Shown here: positions 53,738-62,214 of the stretch, piece by piece
Layout of the letters: every line of letters begins with the position of its first letter
Numbering within the stretch: the first letter of the stretch is position 1
Assembly (NCBI GenBank): GCA_900541505.1
Contig: UQKK01000010.1
Coordinates: 23,806-87,805, forward strand
DNA from: an uncultured Ruminococcus sp.
GTDB taxonomy: Bacteria; Bacillota; Clostridia; Lachnospirales; Lachnospiraceae
Length of the DNA: 64,000 nucleotides
Direction: 5' to 3'
Position numbers and translations under genes: made by a program
Notes under the pieces: generated by a model
Told to the model about the DNA's origin: nothing
What the model saw: only the letters and a program-made list of their open reading frames with translations
Databases searched by the model: none

Positions 53738-54490
53738 ATGATTCCAGATACTCTGCGAGAGGATATGATTTCATTATATAAGAAGACATTTACATATAAA
53801 TTCCAGAAGAGGACATACGAGTCGGACATCGAGGAGATGAAGAGCGCTCACGCGGGAATCCTGACAGATGTGGCAAAGGCATGTGAGGGCACGGATGAGG
53901 AACTTTTGGAGGTGGCTTCCTATGTGCCGGATTATGTGTCCGGGGAACTGGCTGCCATAGAGAGCAAGAGAAAGCGTGAGATTGCGGCTCTTGACTACAA
54001 TATGAACATGGTCTCCTACTTTGTTCCTCTGATGGGAGAAGCGCCGTCCCTTATGGCAAAGGAGATGACGCAGAAGATGGTGGAGCTCTGGAATGAAAAG
54101 ATGCCGGAGTACAAAATTGGACATTCCACGGTCTCCAGCATACAGGGCGGATTCAAGAAAGGCATTTTCTGCTATATCACCACAGCAGTCTGCAAAAGCC
54201 TTAATAAGCCGGATGACTGCTATGAGCTCAATACTCTGCGCAGATATCGGGATGAGTATTTGCTTGCGACAGAATCGGGGAAGGAGATTGTAGAAGAGTA
54301 TTACAATATCGCGCCCACGATTGTAAAGCGCATCGATAAAGAGGCAGATTCCGCGAAGATTTACGAGAATATCTGGCAGGATTACTTAAGCCCGTGTATC
54401 CGTCTCATTGAGGAGGGCAAGAGGGAAGATTGCCGGGAACTCTATAGCGATATGGTGAGGAAGCTGGAGAGAAAGTATATGTACTCATAG
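53738..54490 (+). CDS. protein with C-terminal CFI-box-like domain
   Basis: The N-terminal 130 residues of this 250-residue protein are helical and unrecognised. From C145 the pattern CYITTAVCKSL...ELNTLRRYRDEYL...GKEIVEEYYNIAPTIV matches the CFI-box-CTERM type of domain (usual form CFIATAAYGS...LRxFRD..L...G...YY..P), which is found in scattered bacterial proteins of unknown function. Three Cys lie close together (145, 152, 161). There is no signal peptide or membrane helix. It is 9 bases after yebC with its own AAGGAGGC, so the two are probably cotranscribed. Confidence 0.75.
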   Translation: MIPDTLREDMISLYKKTFTYKFQKRTYESDIEEMKSAHAGILTDVAKACEGTDEELLEVASYVPDYVSGELAAIESKRKREIAALDYNMNMVSYFVPLMGEAPSLMAKEMTQKMVELWNEKMPEYKIGHSTVSSIQGGFKKGIFCYITTAVCKSLNKPDDCYELNTLRRYRDEYLLATESGKEIVEEYYNIAPTIVKRIDKEADSAKIYENIWQDYLSPCIRLIEEGKREDCRELYSDMVRKLERKYMYS

Positions 54491-54566
54491 ATACAAAGGA
54501 CGGACAGAAGAAGATTCTGCCGGATTCTCAGATTTTTAGAATTTCCAAAGAAAAAGGAGGGCGATT

Positions 54567-55841
54567 ATGAGCAGCTATAAGATAGAGACAAAATGTATCC
54601 AGTCGGGATATGAGCCGGGGAACGGAGAGCCGAGAGTGCTTCCCATCTACCAGAGTACTACCTTCCGCTACACCAGCAGCGAGCAGATGGGCAGGCTCTT
54701 TGACCTGGAGGAGAGCGGGTATTTTTACACCAGACTTCAAAACCCGACCAACGATGCGGTGGCGGCAAAAATTTGTGACTTGGAAGGCGGAGCCGCTGCG
54801 ATGCTGACTTCATCCGGGCAGGCGGCGAATTTTTACGCTATTATGAATATTGTGGAGGCGGGAGACCATATCGTCTGCGCTTCCGCTCTGTACGGTGGAA
54901 CTTATAACCTGTACGCACACACCATCCGCAAGATGGGCGTGGAGGCGACCTTTGTGGATCCGGACTGCTCTAAGGAGGAGTTAGAGGCAGCGTTTCAGGA
55001 TAACACGAAGGCAGTGTTCGGGGAGACTATCGCCAATCCTGCGCTGGTGGTACTGGATTTGGAGAAATTTGCCGAGGCAGCGCATGCTCACGGCGTTCCC
55101 TTTATCGTAGACAACACCTTTGCCACACCTATCAACTGCCGTCCCATTGAATGGGGCGCGGACATCGTGACCCACTCCACCACGAAATACATGGACGGAC
55201 ATGCAGCGTGTGTGGGCGGCGCTATTGTGGACAGCGGCAATTTTGACTGGGAAGCGCACAAGGAGAAGTTTCCGGGACTGACAACACCGGACGAGACTTA
55301 CCATGGGATTGTGTATACACAGAAGTTCGGCAAGGGCGCTTATATCACAAAGGCGACAGCGCAGCTCATGAGGGATTTGGGCTCCATCCAGTCCCCGCAG
55401 AATGCGTTTCTTTTAAATATCGGACTGGAGACACTGCATCTTCGTATGCCCCGCCACTGTGAGAATGCGCTGAAGGCGGCAGAGTATCTGAAGTCCCACG
55501 AGAAGGTGGCGTGGGTTTCCTGCCCGTCCCTTCCGGGAGACAAATACTATGACCTGGCACAGAAATATATGCCGAACGGTACCTGCGGTGTGCTGACCTT
55601 CGGACTCAAAGGCGGAAGAGAAGCCGCGGTGGAGATGATGGATAAGCTGAAATTGATTGCCATCGTGACCCATGTGGCGGACGCGAGAAGCTGTGTTCTG
55701 CACCCGGCGAGCCACACGCACCGTCAGATGAACGAACAGGAATTAAGAGAAGCTGGCGTTCAGCCGGATTTAATCCGGTTCAGTGTGGGAATCGAGAATA
55801 TAGACGATATCATTGCGGATTTAGCGCAGGCGCTGCAGTGA
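54567..55841 (+). CDS. metY: O-acetylhomoserine sulfhydrylase / Cys-Met metabolism PLP enzyme
   Basis: The enzyme makes homocysteine (or cysteine) from O-acetylated substrates and sulfide. The 424-residue protein has YTRLQNPTNDAVAAKICDLEGG, SALYGGTYNL, the PLP Asp region VDNTFATP, and the PLP lysine in HSTTKYMDGHA. The length and the C-terminal RFSVGIENIDDI block fit O-acetylhomoserine aminocarboxypropyltransferase; cystathionine-type lyases are usually shorter (about 380). The ATG follows AAAGGAGGGCG. A terminator follows directly. Confidence 0.9.
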   Translation: MSSYKIETKCIQSGYEPGNGEPRVLPIYQSTTFRYTSSEQMGRLFDLEESGYFYTRLQNPTNDAVAAKICDLEGGAAAMLTSSGQAANFYAIMNIVEAGDHIVCASALYGGTYNLYAHTIRKMGVEATFVDPDCSKEELEAAFQDNTKAVFGETIANPALVVLDLEKFAEAAHAHGVPFIVDNTFATPINCRPIEWGADIVTHSTTKYMDGHAACVGGAIVDSGNFDWEAHKEKFPGLTTPDETYHGIVYTQKFGKGAYITKATAQLMRDLGSIQSPQNAFLLNIGLETLHLRMPRHCENALKAAEYLKSHEKVAWVSCPSLPGDKYYDLAQKYMPNGTCGVLTFGLKGGREAAVEMMDKLKLIAIVTHVADARSCVLHPASHTHRQMNEQELREAGVQPDLIRFSVGIENIDDIIADLAQALQ

Positions 55842-55845
55842 TTTT

Positions 55846-55888
55846 AAAATGGTATGGATGTATACAATTTACATTCATACCATTTTTT
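55846..55888 (+). terminator. intrinsic terminator after metY
   Basis: AAATGGTATG-g-ATGT pairs with ACAT-t-CATACCATTT across a 9-base loop and ends in six T. Confidence 0.88.
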
Positions 55889-56114
55889 AACAGGAAATAT
55901 GATTTCCTAGCGTACTGTATCATTGACTTTCAGTATAATGATGCAGAATATCCGGGGACATTTGTTCTTTTCCTTCGTATAAAAAGTGCGGATATCCAGA
56001 TACTAATAACAGTCTGCCGGAAAAGCATGAGAGTACTGTCTGGAAAGAAACACCCGACAAAAGGCATGCCGGCACAGGCGATGGATGAAAGGAAAACAAG
56101 GAGGTATCTGCAGG

Positions 56115-56921
56115 ATGGAAGAAACAGGCTGGGAAAGAGGAGTTTACAGGGACAGGGCAAAGGAACAGGAAGAGTGGGAGAAGCAAGAAAAGTCGGATAA
56201 GCAGGAGGAGCGAGAGAAACAAAAGAGGGAGCGGCAGCATGAGGAGAATGAAGAAATCAAGGAGATGGGAGCGCTCAAACTGTCCGAGGATTCGGGAAAG
56301 CACAACATACAGCTTTTGACCATCATCGGGGAGATTGAGGGGCATGAGGCGGTTTCCGGGAATACAAAGGCGACCAAGTATGAGCATCTCCTGCCGCGGC
56401 TGGCGCAGGCGCAGGAGGATGAGACGGAGGGCGTGCTGATTTTGCTCAACACGCTGGGCGGAGATGTGGAGGCGGGGCTTGCCATCGCGGAGATGATTGC
56501 ATCTCTTGACAAACCGACCGTCTCTCTGGTGCTGGGAGGAAGCCACTCCATCGGCGGTCCCCTGGCGGTATCAGCGGACTATTCCTTTATCGTACCCACG
56601 GGAACCATGATTGTACACCCGGTTCGCTCCAATGGCATGTTCATCGGGGTCATCCAGAGCTACCGCAATATGGAAAAGACCCAGGACCGCATCACCAGAT
56701 TTATCTCAGAGCACTCCCACATTACAAAAGAACGTCTGGAGGAACTGATGCTGGACTCTACCCAGCTTGTCAAGGATGTGGGGACCATGCTGGAGGGAGA
56801 GGAAGCGGTGAAGGAAGGGTTGATTGACGAGGTGGGAGGCATAAGTCAGGCGTTTGAGAAACTCCACGAGCTGATTGACATCCGGCGGAAAGAGAGAGAA
56901 AGCAATCCATCAGTGAGATAG
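56115..56921 (+). CDS. ClpP/TepA-like serine protease with charged N-terminal coiled coil
   Basis: This is a ClpP-fold protease like the TepA translocation-enhancing peptidase upstream of spoIIIE-type genes. The 268-residue protein starts with about 50 very charged residues (Glu/Lys/Gln/Arg, probably a coiled coil). The protease domain has LNTLGGDVEAGLAIAE, the nucleophile S145 in GGSHSIGG and the His in MIVHPVRSNG (H168), in ClpP order. There is no membrane helix. The start ATG 56115 follows AAGGAGG by 10 bases; an earlier in-frame ATG at 56085 has a worse site. It lies directly before ftsK. Confidence 0.88.
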   Translation: MEETGWERGVYRDRAKEQEEWEKQEKSDKQEEREKQKRERQHEENEEIKEMGALKLSEDSGKHNIQLLTIIGEIEGHEAVSGNTKATKYEHLLPRLAQAQEDETEGVLILLNTLGGDVEAGLAIAEMIASLDKPTVSLVLGGSHSIGGPLAVSADYSFIVPTGTMIVHPVRSNGMFIGVIQSYRNMEKTQDRITRFISEHSHITKERLEELMLDSTQLVKDVGTMLEGEEAVKEGLIDEVGGISQAFEKLHELIDIRRKERESNPSVR

Positions 56922-56971
56922 ATTGCCCCGGGGAGGGGAACAGGGCAGGGAGAGTTTGTAAAAAATAAATA

Positions 56972-57000
56972 ATGACACGGTTTTTAAATAATGCTATACT
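56972..57000 (+). promoter_or_regulatory. promoter of ftsK
   Basis: ATGACA (56972-56977) and TATACT (56995-57000) are 17 bases apart, each one base from consensus, about 38 bases before the start codon. Confidence 0.7.
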
Positions 57001-57037
57001 AGATATAGTATGTTTAAATAACCTAAGGGGGAGTTAT

Positions 57038-59638
57038 ATGGCTGCAAAGTCGACAAAGAAGAGAAAAAGCACAAAACGCAAGCCAGGAAACGCAAAGGAA
57101 AATACAGCCCTCCGTGAAGAAATCATTCTGCTGGCGGCGCTGGCAGTCTGCATTTTGATGGTACTGAGCAATTTCGGATTTGGCGGAAGCGTGGGGGAGG
57201 TCGTTTCGTCAGTGATGTTCGGGCTGTTCGGGTATATGGCATATATTTTGCCCTTTGCCCTGTTCGCGTGTGTTGCACTGGTTCTTTTAAACAAAGGCAA
57301 CGCGCGCGCGTACATAAAGACCGGGGCAGGGGTCTTGCTGTTTTTGCTGCTTGCGGCATTTCTGGAGCTTGTCATCAATAAATATCAGCCGCAGACCAGT
57401 CTTTTAGACTACTATCACCAGGCGAGCATCCACAAGAACGCAGGAGGACTGTGCGGCGGTGCGCTGGTGCATGTTATGTGTCCACTCATCGGTGTGGCGG
57501 GGACCTATGTGGTCCTTGTTATCCTGGCGGTCATCTGTATTATCTTTATCACAGAAAAATCCCTTTTGACCCCTCTGGGAAAACAGGGGAAGAGGGCATA
57601 TGAAGGCGCCCGGAGAAAGCACGAACAGACTCAGGTACTCAGGCAGGAGCGAAGGGCAGCCCGCGCGGAACAGGAGAAACCAGAAAGACGCAGTGACCGC
57701 AAGGTATCCGGCGTCTCCTTTGCGACCACATTGACAGAGGACAGCGCGAAAGCAGAAGAAAGTGCCGGAAAGACGAAGGGACGCCGGGGCAGAAAGAGAA
57801 AATCTTCGGAGCTTCAGGAACTGACAGCAGAACCTTCATTAGAAGCAGCGGCGGCAGAACTGGAGATGGCACAGGAAACAACGCAGGGTCCGCTGGAAGA
57901 ATTTGTCATTCACCGCGCCGCGCAGCCGGATGCGGGCAGGGATTCTAAACCGGATGAAAGTGATACGGGAGTGTCTGACGACTCTGTTTCAGCATTTGCG
58001 GGGACAGAAAAGGCAGAGGCAGCCGCGGCGGAAGCCAAGAAAAAAGAGAGTGAGAGCGCAAAACCTGCCAGACAGAGAAAGACCCAGCAGAGTGCTATGG
58101 AAGTGCAGCAGGAGGTAGAAAATGTCGCACAGTCCATTCAGGAGCAGGAGGAAGAACCGGTGCGGCAGTACCAGATTCCGCCGTTGAGCCTGCTCAAAAA
58201 GGGCAAAAAAGGCGGCGGGGACTCCGATGCCCATCTGCGCGCGACAGCGCTGAAGTTAGAACAGACATTCCAGAATTTCGGCGTGCGGGTGCATGTGACA
58301 AACGCAAGCTGCGGTCCTTCTGTGACGCGCTATGAGCTGCAGCCCGAACAGGGCGTGAAGGTCAGCAAGATTGTGGGACTTTCCGATGATATCAAGCTGA
58401 ACCTGGCGGTGGCGGACCTGCGTATTGAGGCGCCCATACCGGGCAAGGCGGCGGTGGGGATTGAGGTGCCCAACAGCGAGAATACCGCGGTTATGCTGCG
58501 TGACCTTCTGGAGTCGCCGGAATTTGAGACGAGCAAATCAGGGCTGTCCTTTGCGGTGGGAAAAGATATCGCCGGGAAGGTCGTGGTGGCGGACATCGCC
58601 AAGATGCCCCACCTGCTCGTTGCCGGGGCGACAGGCTCCGGAAAGTCTGTCTGTATCAATACACTGATTATGAGTATTATCTATAAATCTGACCCGGAAG
58701 ATGTGAAGATGATTATGGTGGACCCCAAAGTGGTGGAACTAAGTGTCTACAATGGGATTCCCCATCTGCTCATCCCGGTGGTGACAGACCCGAAGAAGGC
58801 GGCAGGAGCACTGAACTGGGCGGTGGCGGAGATGATGAAGCGCTACCAGCTGTTTGCGGAATACAATGTCCGCGACCTGAAGGGATTTAACGAGAAGGTA
58901 TCCCAGATGGAAGCGGGCGAGGGCGTACCGAAGAAAATGCCTCAGATTATCATCATCGTGGACGAGCTGGCGGATTTGATGATGGTGGCGCCCGGCGAGG
59001 TGGAAGGCGCAATCTGCCGTCTGGCGCAGCTTGCGAGAGCGGCGGGACTCCATCTGATTCTGGCGACCCAGAGACCTTCTGTCAATGTCATTACCGGTCT
59101 TATCAAGGCGAACATGCCTTCCAGGATTGCCTTTTCGGTTTCCTCCGGGGTGGATTCCAGGACCATCATCGACATGAACGGTGCGGAAAAGCTGCTGGGC
59201 AAGGGCGATATGCTGTTCTACCCTGCGGGATATCCCAAGCCGGTGCGTGTGCAGGGGTCCTTTGTATCGGATAAAGAAGTGCAGAAGGTAGTGGATTTCC
59301 TGATTGAGCAGAACGGAAATGTCTCCTACAGCAATGAGATAAAAGACCATGTCAACTCAAGCGCGGCGGGACAAGGTGAAGGGCTGCCCGGCATGGGACA
59401 GGAAAATGACAATGACAAGGATGCCTACTTCACTGAGGCGGGCAGACTCATTGTAGAGAAAGAGAAAGCGTCCATCGGTATGCTGCAGAGGATGTTTAAA
59501 ATCGGCTTTAACCGGGCGGCGCGCATCATGGACCAGCTCTGCGAGGCAGGGGTGGTGGGACCGGAAGAAGGGACGAAACCCCGTAAGGTGCTCATGTCAA
59601 AGGAAGAGTTTGAACAGTTTATAGAGGAAAACCAATAA
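57038..59638 (+). CDS. ftsK: FtsK/SpoIIIE DNA translocase
   Basis: The motor pumps chromosomal DNA through the division or sporulation septum. From ATG 57038 (AGGGGGAG ahead) the protein is 866 residues. It has about four membrane helices (within about 28-185), a charged linker of some 190 residues, the alpha/beta motor with Walker A GATGSGKS (530-537), VDELADLMM (Walker B) and QRPSVNVITGLIKANMPSRIAF, and the C-terminal winged gamma domain (from about 795) that reads KOPS/SRS sites. An ATG at 56972 overlaps the promoter and is rejected. fhs follows after 28 bases. Confidence 0.94.
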   Translation: MAAKSTKKRKSTKRKPGNAKENTALREEIILLAALAVCILMVLSNFGFGGSVGEVVSSVMFGLFGYMAYILPFALFACVALVLLNKGNARAYIKTGAGVLLFLLLAAFLELVINKYQPQTSLLDYYHQASIHKNAGGLCGGALVHVMCPLIGVAGTYVVLVILAVICIIFITEKSLLTPLGKQGKRAYEGARRKHEQTQVLRQERRAARAEQEKPERRSDRKVSGVSFATTLTEDSAKAEESAGKTKGRRGRKRKSSELQELTAEPSLEAAAAELEMAQETTQGPLEEFVIHRAAQPDAGRDSKPDESDTGVSDDSVSAFAGTEKAEAAAAEAKKKESESAKPARQRKTQQSAMEVQQEVENVAQSIQEQEEEPVRQYQIPPLSLLKKGKKGGGDSDAHLRATALKLEQTFQNFGVRVHVTNASCGPSVTRYELQPEQGVKVSKIVGLSDDIKLNLAVADLRIEAPIPGKAAVGIEVPNSENTAVMLRDLLESPEFETSKSGLSFAVGKDIAGKVVVADIAKMPHLLVAGATGSGKSVCINTLIMSIIYKSDPEDVKMIMVDPKVVELSVYNGIPHLLIPVVTDPKKAAGALNWAVAEMMKRYQLFAEYNVRDLKGFNEKVSQMEAGEGVPKKMPQIIIIVDELADLMMVAPGEVEGAICRLAQLARAAGLHLILATQRPSVNVITGLIKANMPSRIAFSVSSGVDSRTIIDMNGAEKLLGKGDMLFYPAGYPKPVRVQGSFVSDKEVQKVVDFLIEQNGNVSYSNEIKDHVNSSAAGQGEGLPGMGQENDNDKDAYFTEAGRLIVEKEKASIGMLQRMFKIGFNRAARIMDQLCEAGVVGPEEGTKPRKVLMSKEEFEQFIEENQ

Positions 59639-59666
59639 ATAAGGAAGTTCAGGAGGGAAGGTACAG

Positions 59667-61337
59667 ATGAAGACAGACATTCAGATTGCACAGGAAGCAG
59701 AACTTATGCATGTCAAAGATGTGGCTGCGCAGATTGGCATTGCGGAGGAAGAACTGGAGTTTTACGGAAAGTATAAAGCAAAGCTGTCCGACGAACTCTG
59801 GGAGAGAGTCAAAGACAATGAGGATGGAAAACTGGTCCTCGTGACTGCCATCAATCCCACTCCGGCAGGGGAGGGAAAGACGACCACCACAGTCGGTCTG
59901 GGACAGGCGATGGCAAAACTGGGAAAGAAGGCGCTCATCGCACTGCGGGAACCTTCCCTGGGTCCCTGTTTTGGCATCAAGGGAGGCGCTGCGGGCGGCG
60001 GCTACGCGCAGGTCGTGCCGATGGAAGATTTAAACCTGCATTTTACAGGCGATTTCCATGCCATCACCTCCGCCAACAACCTGCTCGCCGCGATGCTGGA
60101 TAATCACATCCAGCAGGGAAATGCTTTAGGCATCGACCCCAGACAGGTGGTGTGGAAACGCTGCCTGGATATGAATGACCGGGTGCTCAGAAATATTGTG
60201 GTGGGACTCGGCAATAAGATGGACGGAATGGTCCGGGAAGACCACTTCGTCATCACGGTTGCTTCCGAAATCATGGCGATTCTGTGCCTTGCCGATGACC
60301 TCGTGGATTTAAAACGCCGTCTGGGAAGAATCATCGTTGCCTATAATTTTGACGGAGACCCTGTGACAGCCAACGACCTTAAGGCGACCGGAGCCATGAC
60401 CGCGCTTTTAAAGGACGCCATCAAACCGAACCTCATCCAGACATTAGAGCACACCCCGGCGCTGGTACACGGCGGTCCGTTTGCCAACATCGCGCACGGA
60501 TGCAACAGTGTGCGCGCCACGAGAATGGCGATGAAATTGAGCGATATCACCATCACAGAGGCAGGCTTCGGCGCAGATTTGGGCGCGGAGAAATTCCTGG
60601 ATATCAAGTGCCGCATGGCAGGGCTGAAGCCCGATGCTGTAGTTTTAGTTGCAACAGTAAGGGCATTAAAGTATAATGGTGGGGTAAAAAAAGAAGATTT
60701 GGCGAAGGAGAACTTAGAAGCTCTGGCAAAAGGCATCGTAAATCTGGAGAAACACATTGAAAATATCCAGAAATACGGGGTGCCGGTTGTTGTGACATTA
60801 AACTCCTTTGTGACAGATACTAAGGCGGAAAATGAGTTTATCCGCAGATTCTGTGAGGAGAGGGGCTGTCAGTTCGCTCTCTCAGAAGTGTGGGAAAAGG
60901 GCGGAGAAGGCGGAATCGCCCTGGCAGAGAAGGTTCTCGATACACTGGAAAATAAAGAGAGTCACTTTAAGCCGATTTATCCCGATGAGATGTCTCTGGA
61001 AGAAAAGATTGAGACTATTGCCAAAGAGATTTACGGCGCAGACGGCGTCGTTTACGAGCCGGCGGCGAAAAAACAGCTCGCCAAGATTTCTTCCATGGGA
61101 TTTGATAAGTTCCCCGTCTGTATGGCGAAGAACCAGTATTCTCTGTCTGACGATGCGAAGAAACTGGGCAGACCGACCGGATTTGATATCCATATCCGGG
61201 AAGTCTATGTGAGCGCGGGAGCGGGGTTCGTGGTTGCCCTGACAGGCGCCATCATGACTATGCCGGGACTGCCGAAAGTGCCGGCGGCAAATGGGATTGA
61301 CGTGACAGAGGACGGAAAGATAACCGGATTATTTTAA
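59667..61337 (+). CDS. fhs: formate-tetrahydrofolate ligase
   Basis: Fhs makes 10-formyl-THF from formate, ATP and THF, the entry of the methyl branch of acetogenesis and of one-carbon supply. The 556-residue protein has the P-loop-like TPAGEGKTTTTVGLGQAMAKLGK, REPSLGPCFGIKGGAAGGGYAQV, the DFHAITSANNLLAA block and the C-terminal GAGFVVALTGAIMTMPGLPK. The length is standard. The ATG follows CAGGAGGGAAGG. It precedes folD by 26 bases, a functional pair. Confidence 0.97.
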   Translation: MKTDIQIAQEAELMHVKDVAAQIGIAEEELEFYGKYKAKLSDELWERVKDNEDGKLVLVTAINPTPAGEGKTTTTVGLGQAMAKLGKKALIALREPSLGPCFGIKGGAAGGGYAQVVPMEDLNLHFTGDFHAITSANNLLAAMLDNHIQQGNALGIDPRQVVWKRCLDMNDRVLRNIVVGLGNKMDGMVREDHFVITVASEIMAILCLADDLVDLKRRLGRIIVAYNFDGDPVTANDLKATGAMTALLKDAIKPNLIQTLEHTPALVHGGPFANIAHGCNSVRATRMAMKLSDITITEAGFGADLGAEKFLDIKCRMAGLKPDAVVLVATVRALKYNGGVKKEDLAKENLEALAKGIVNLEKHIENIQKYGVPVVVTLNSFVTDTKAENEFIRRFCEERGCQFALSEVWEKGGEGGIALAEKVLDTLENKESHFKPIYPDEMSLEEKIETIAKEIYGADGVVYEPAAKKQLAKISSMGFDKFPVCMAKNQYSLSDDAKKLGRPTGFDIHIREVYVSAGAGFVVALTGAIMTMPGLPKVPAANGIDVTEDGKITGLF

Positions 61338-61363
61338 AAGACTGTTAAATGAGGAGATAAAAC

Positions 61364-62203
61364 ATGGCGGTATTGATAGACGGAAAAAAGATATCACAGG
61401 AGATAAAAGACGAGCTGAAAGAGGAGGTAAGCCGTTTAAAGGGAGAGGGAAAGCACATCTGCCTGGCAGTGGTGCAGGTGGGAAACGACCCGGCTTCCAC
61501 GGTATATGTGAACAATAAGAAAAAGGCGTGCGCCTATATCGGGATTGAATCCCAGTCCTATGAGCTTTTGGAGAGCACGTCGGAGGAGGAGCTGGTGGAT
61601 TTGGTAAAACGCCTCAACGCCTCCCCGGAAGTCAATGGAATCCTCGTGCAGCTGCCGCTTCCGGCACATATCAATGAGGACCGGATTATACGGACCATTT
61701 CACCGGATAAGGATGTGGACGGTTTCCATCCGGTCAGCGTGGGACGTCTGTGGATAGGGGAACCGGGATTTTTATCCTGTACCCCGGCAGGAATCATCCA
61801 GCTTTTGAAACGGTCAGGGATTTCCATCGAAGGGAAAGAGTGCGTGATTATCGGCAGGAGCAATATCGTGGGGAAACCGATGGCAGCACTTTTACTGCGG
61901 GAAAACGGGACAGTGACAGTTACACATTCCCGCACAAAGGATTTAAAAGAAGTGACAAAGCGTGCGGATATCCTCATTGTGGCTATCGGCAGGCAGAAAA
62001 TGATAACTTCGGAGTATGTAAAAGAAGGGGCAGTTGTCATAGATGTCGGCATGCACAGAGATGAGACAAACCATCTGTGCGGCGATGTGGATTTTGCGGA
62101 TGTGGAGCCGAAAGTCTCCGCTATCACGCCGGTTCCTGGAGGGGTGGGACCGATGACGATTGCCATGTTGATGAATAACTGCGTAGAGACAGCGCGCAGG
62201 TAG
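61364..62203 (+). CDS. folD: bifunctional methylene-THF dehydrogenase / methenyl-THF cyclohydrolase
   Basis: FolD interconverts 5,10-methylene-, methenyl- and 10-formyl-THF with NADP(H). The 279-residue protein has VGNDPASTVYVNNKKKACAYIGI (catalytic Lys), VQLPLPAHINEDRIIRTISPDKDVDGFHP, the Rossmann GRSNIVGKPMAALLL and the C-terminal TPVPGGVGPMTIAMLM. The length is normal. The ATG follows GAGGAGATAAAAC. It works directly after fhs in the folate one-carbon path; whether the organism is an acetogen cannot be settled here. Confidence 0.97.
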   Translation: MAVLIDGKKISQEIKDELKEEVSRLKGEGKHICLAVVQVGNDPASTVYVNNKKKACAYIGIESQSYELLESTSEEELVDLVKRLNASPEVNGILVQLPLPAHINEDRIIRTISPDKDVDGFHPVSVGRLWIGEPGFLSCTPAGIIQLLKRSGISIEGKECVIIGRSNIVGKPMAALLLRENGTVTVTHSRTKDLKEVTKRADILIVAIGRQKMITSEYVKEGAVVIDVGMHRDETNHLCGDVDFADVEPKVSAITPVPGGVGPMTIAMLMNNCVETARR

Positions 62204-62214
62204 GGGGAAGTACT

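Noticed and set aside
55838..56200. frame between metY and the ClpP-like gene
   Set aside because: It crosses the metY terminator and overlaps the protease gene; no binding site.
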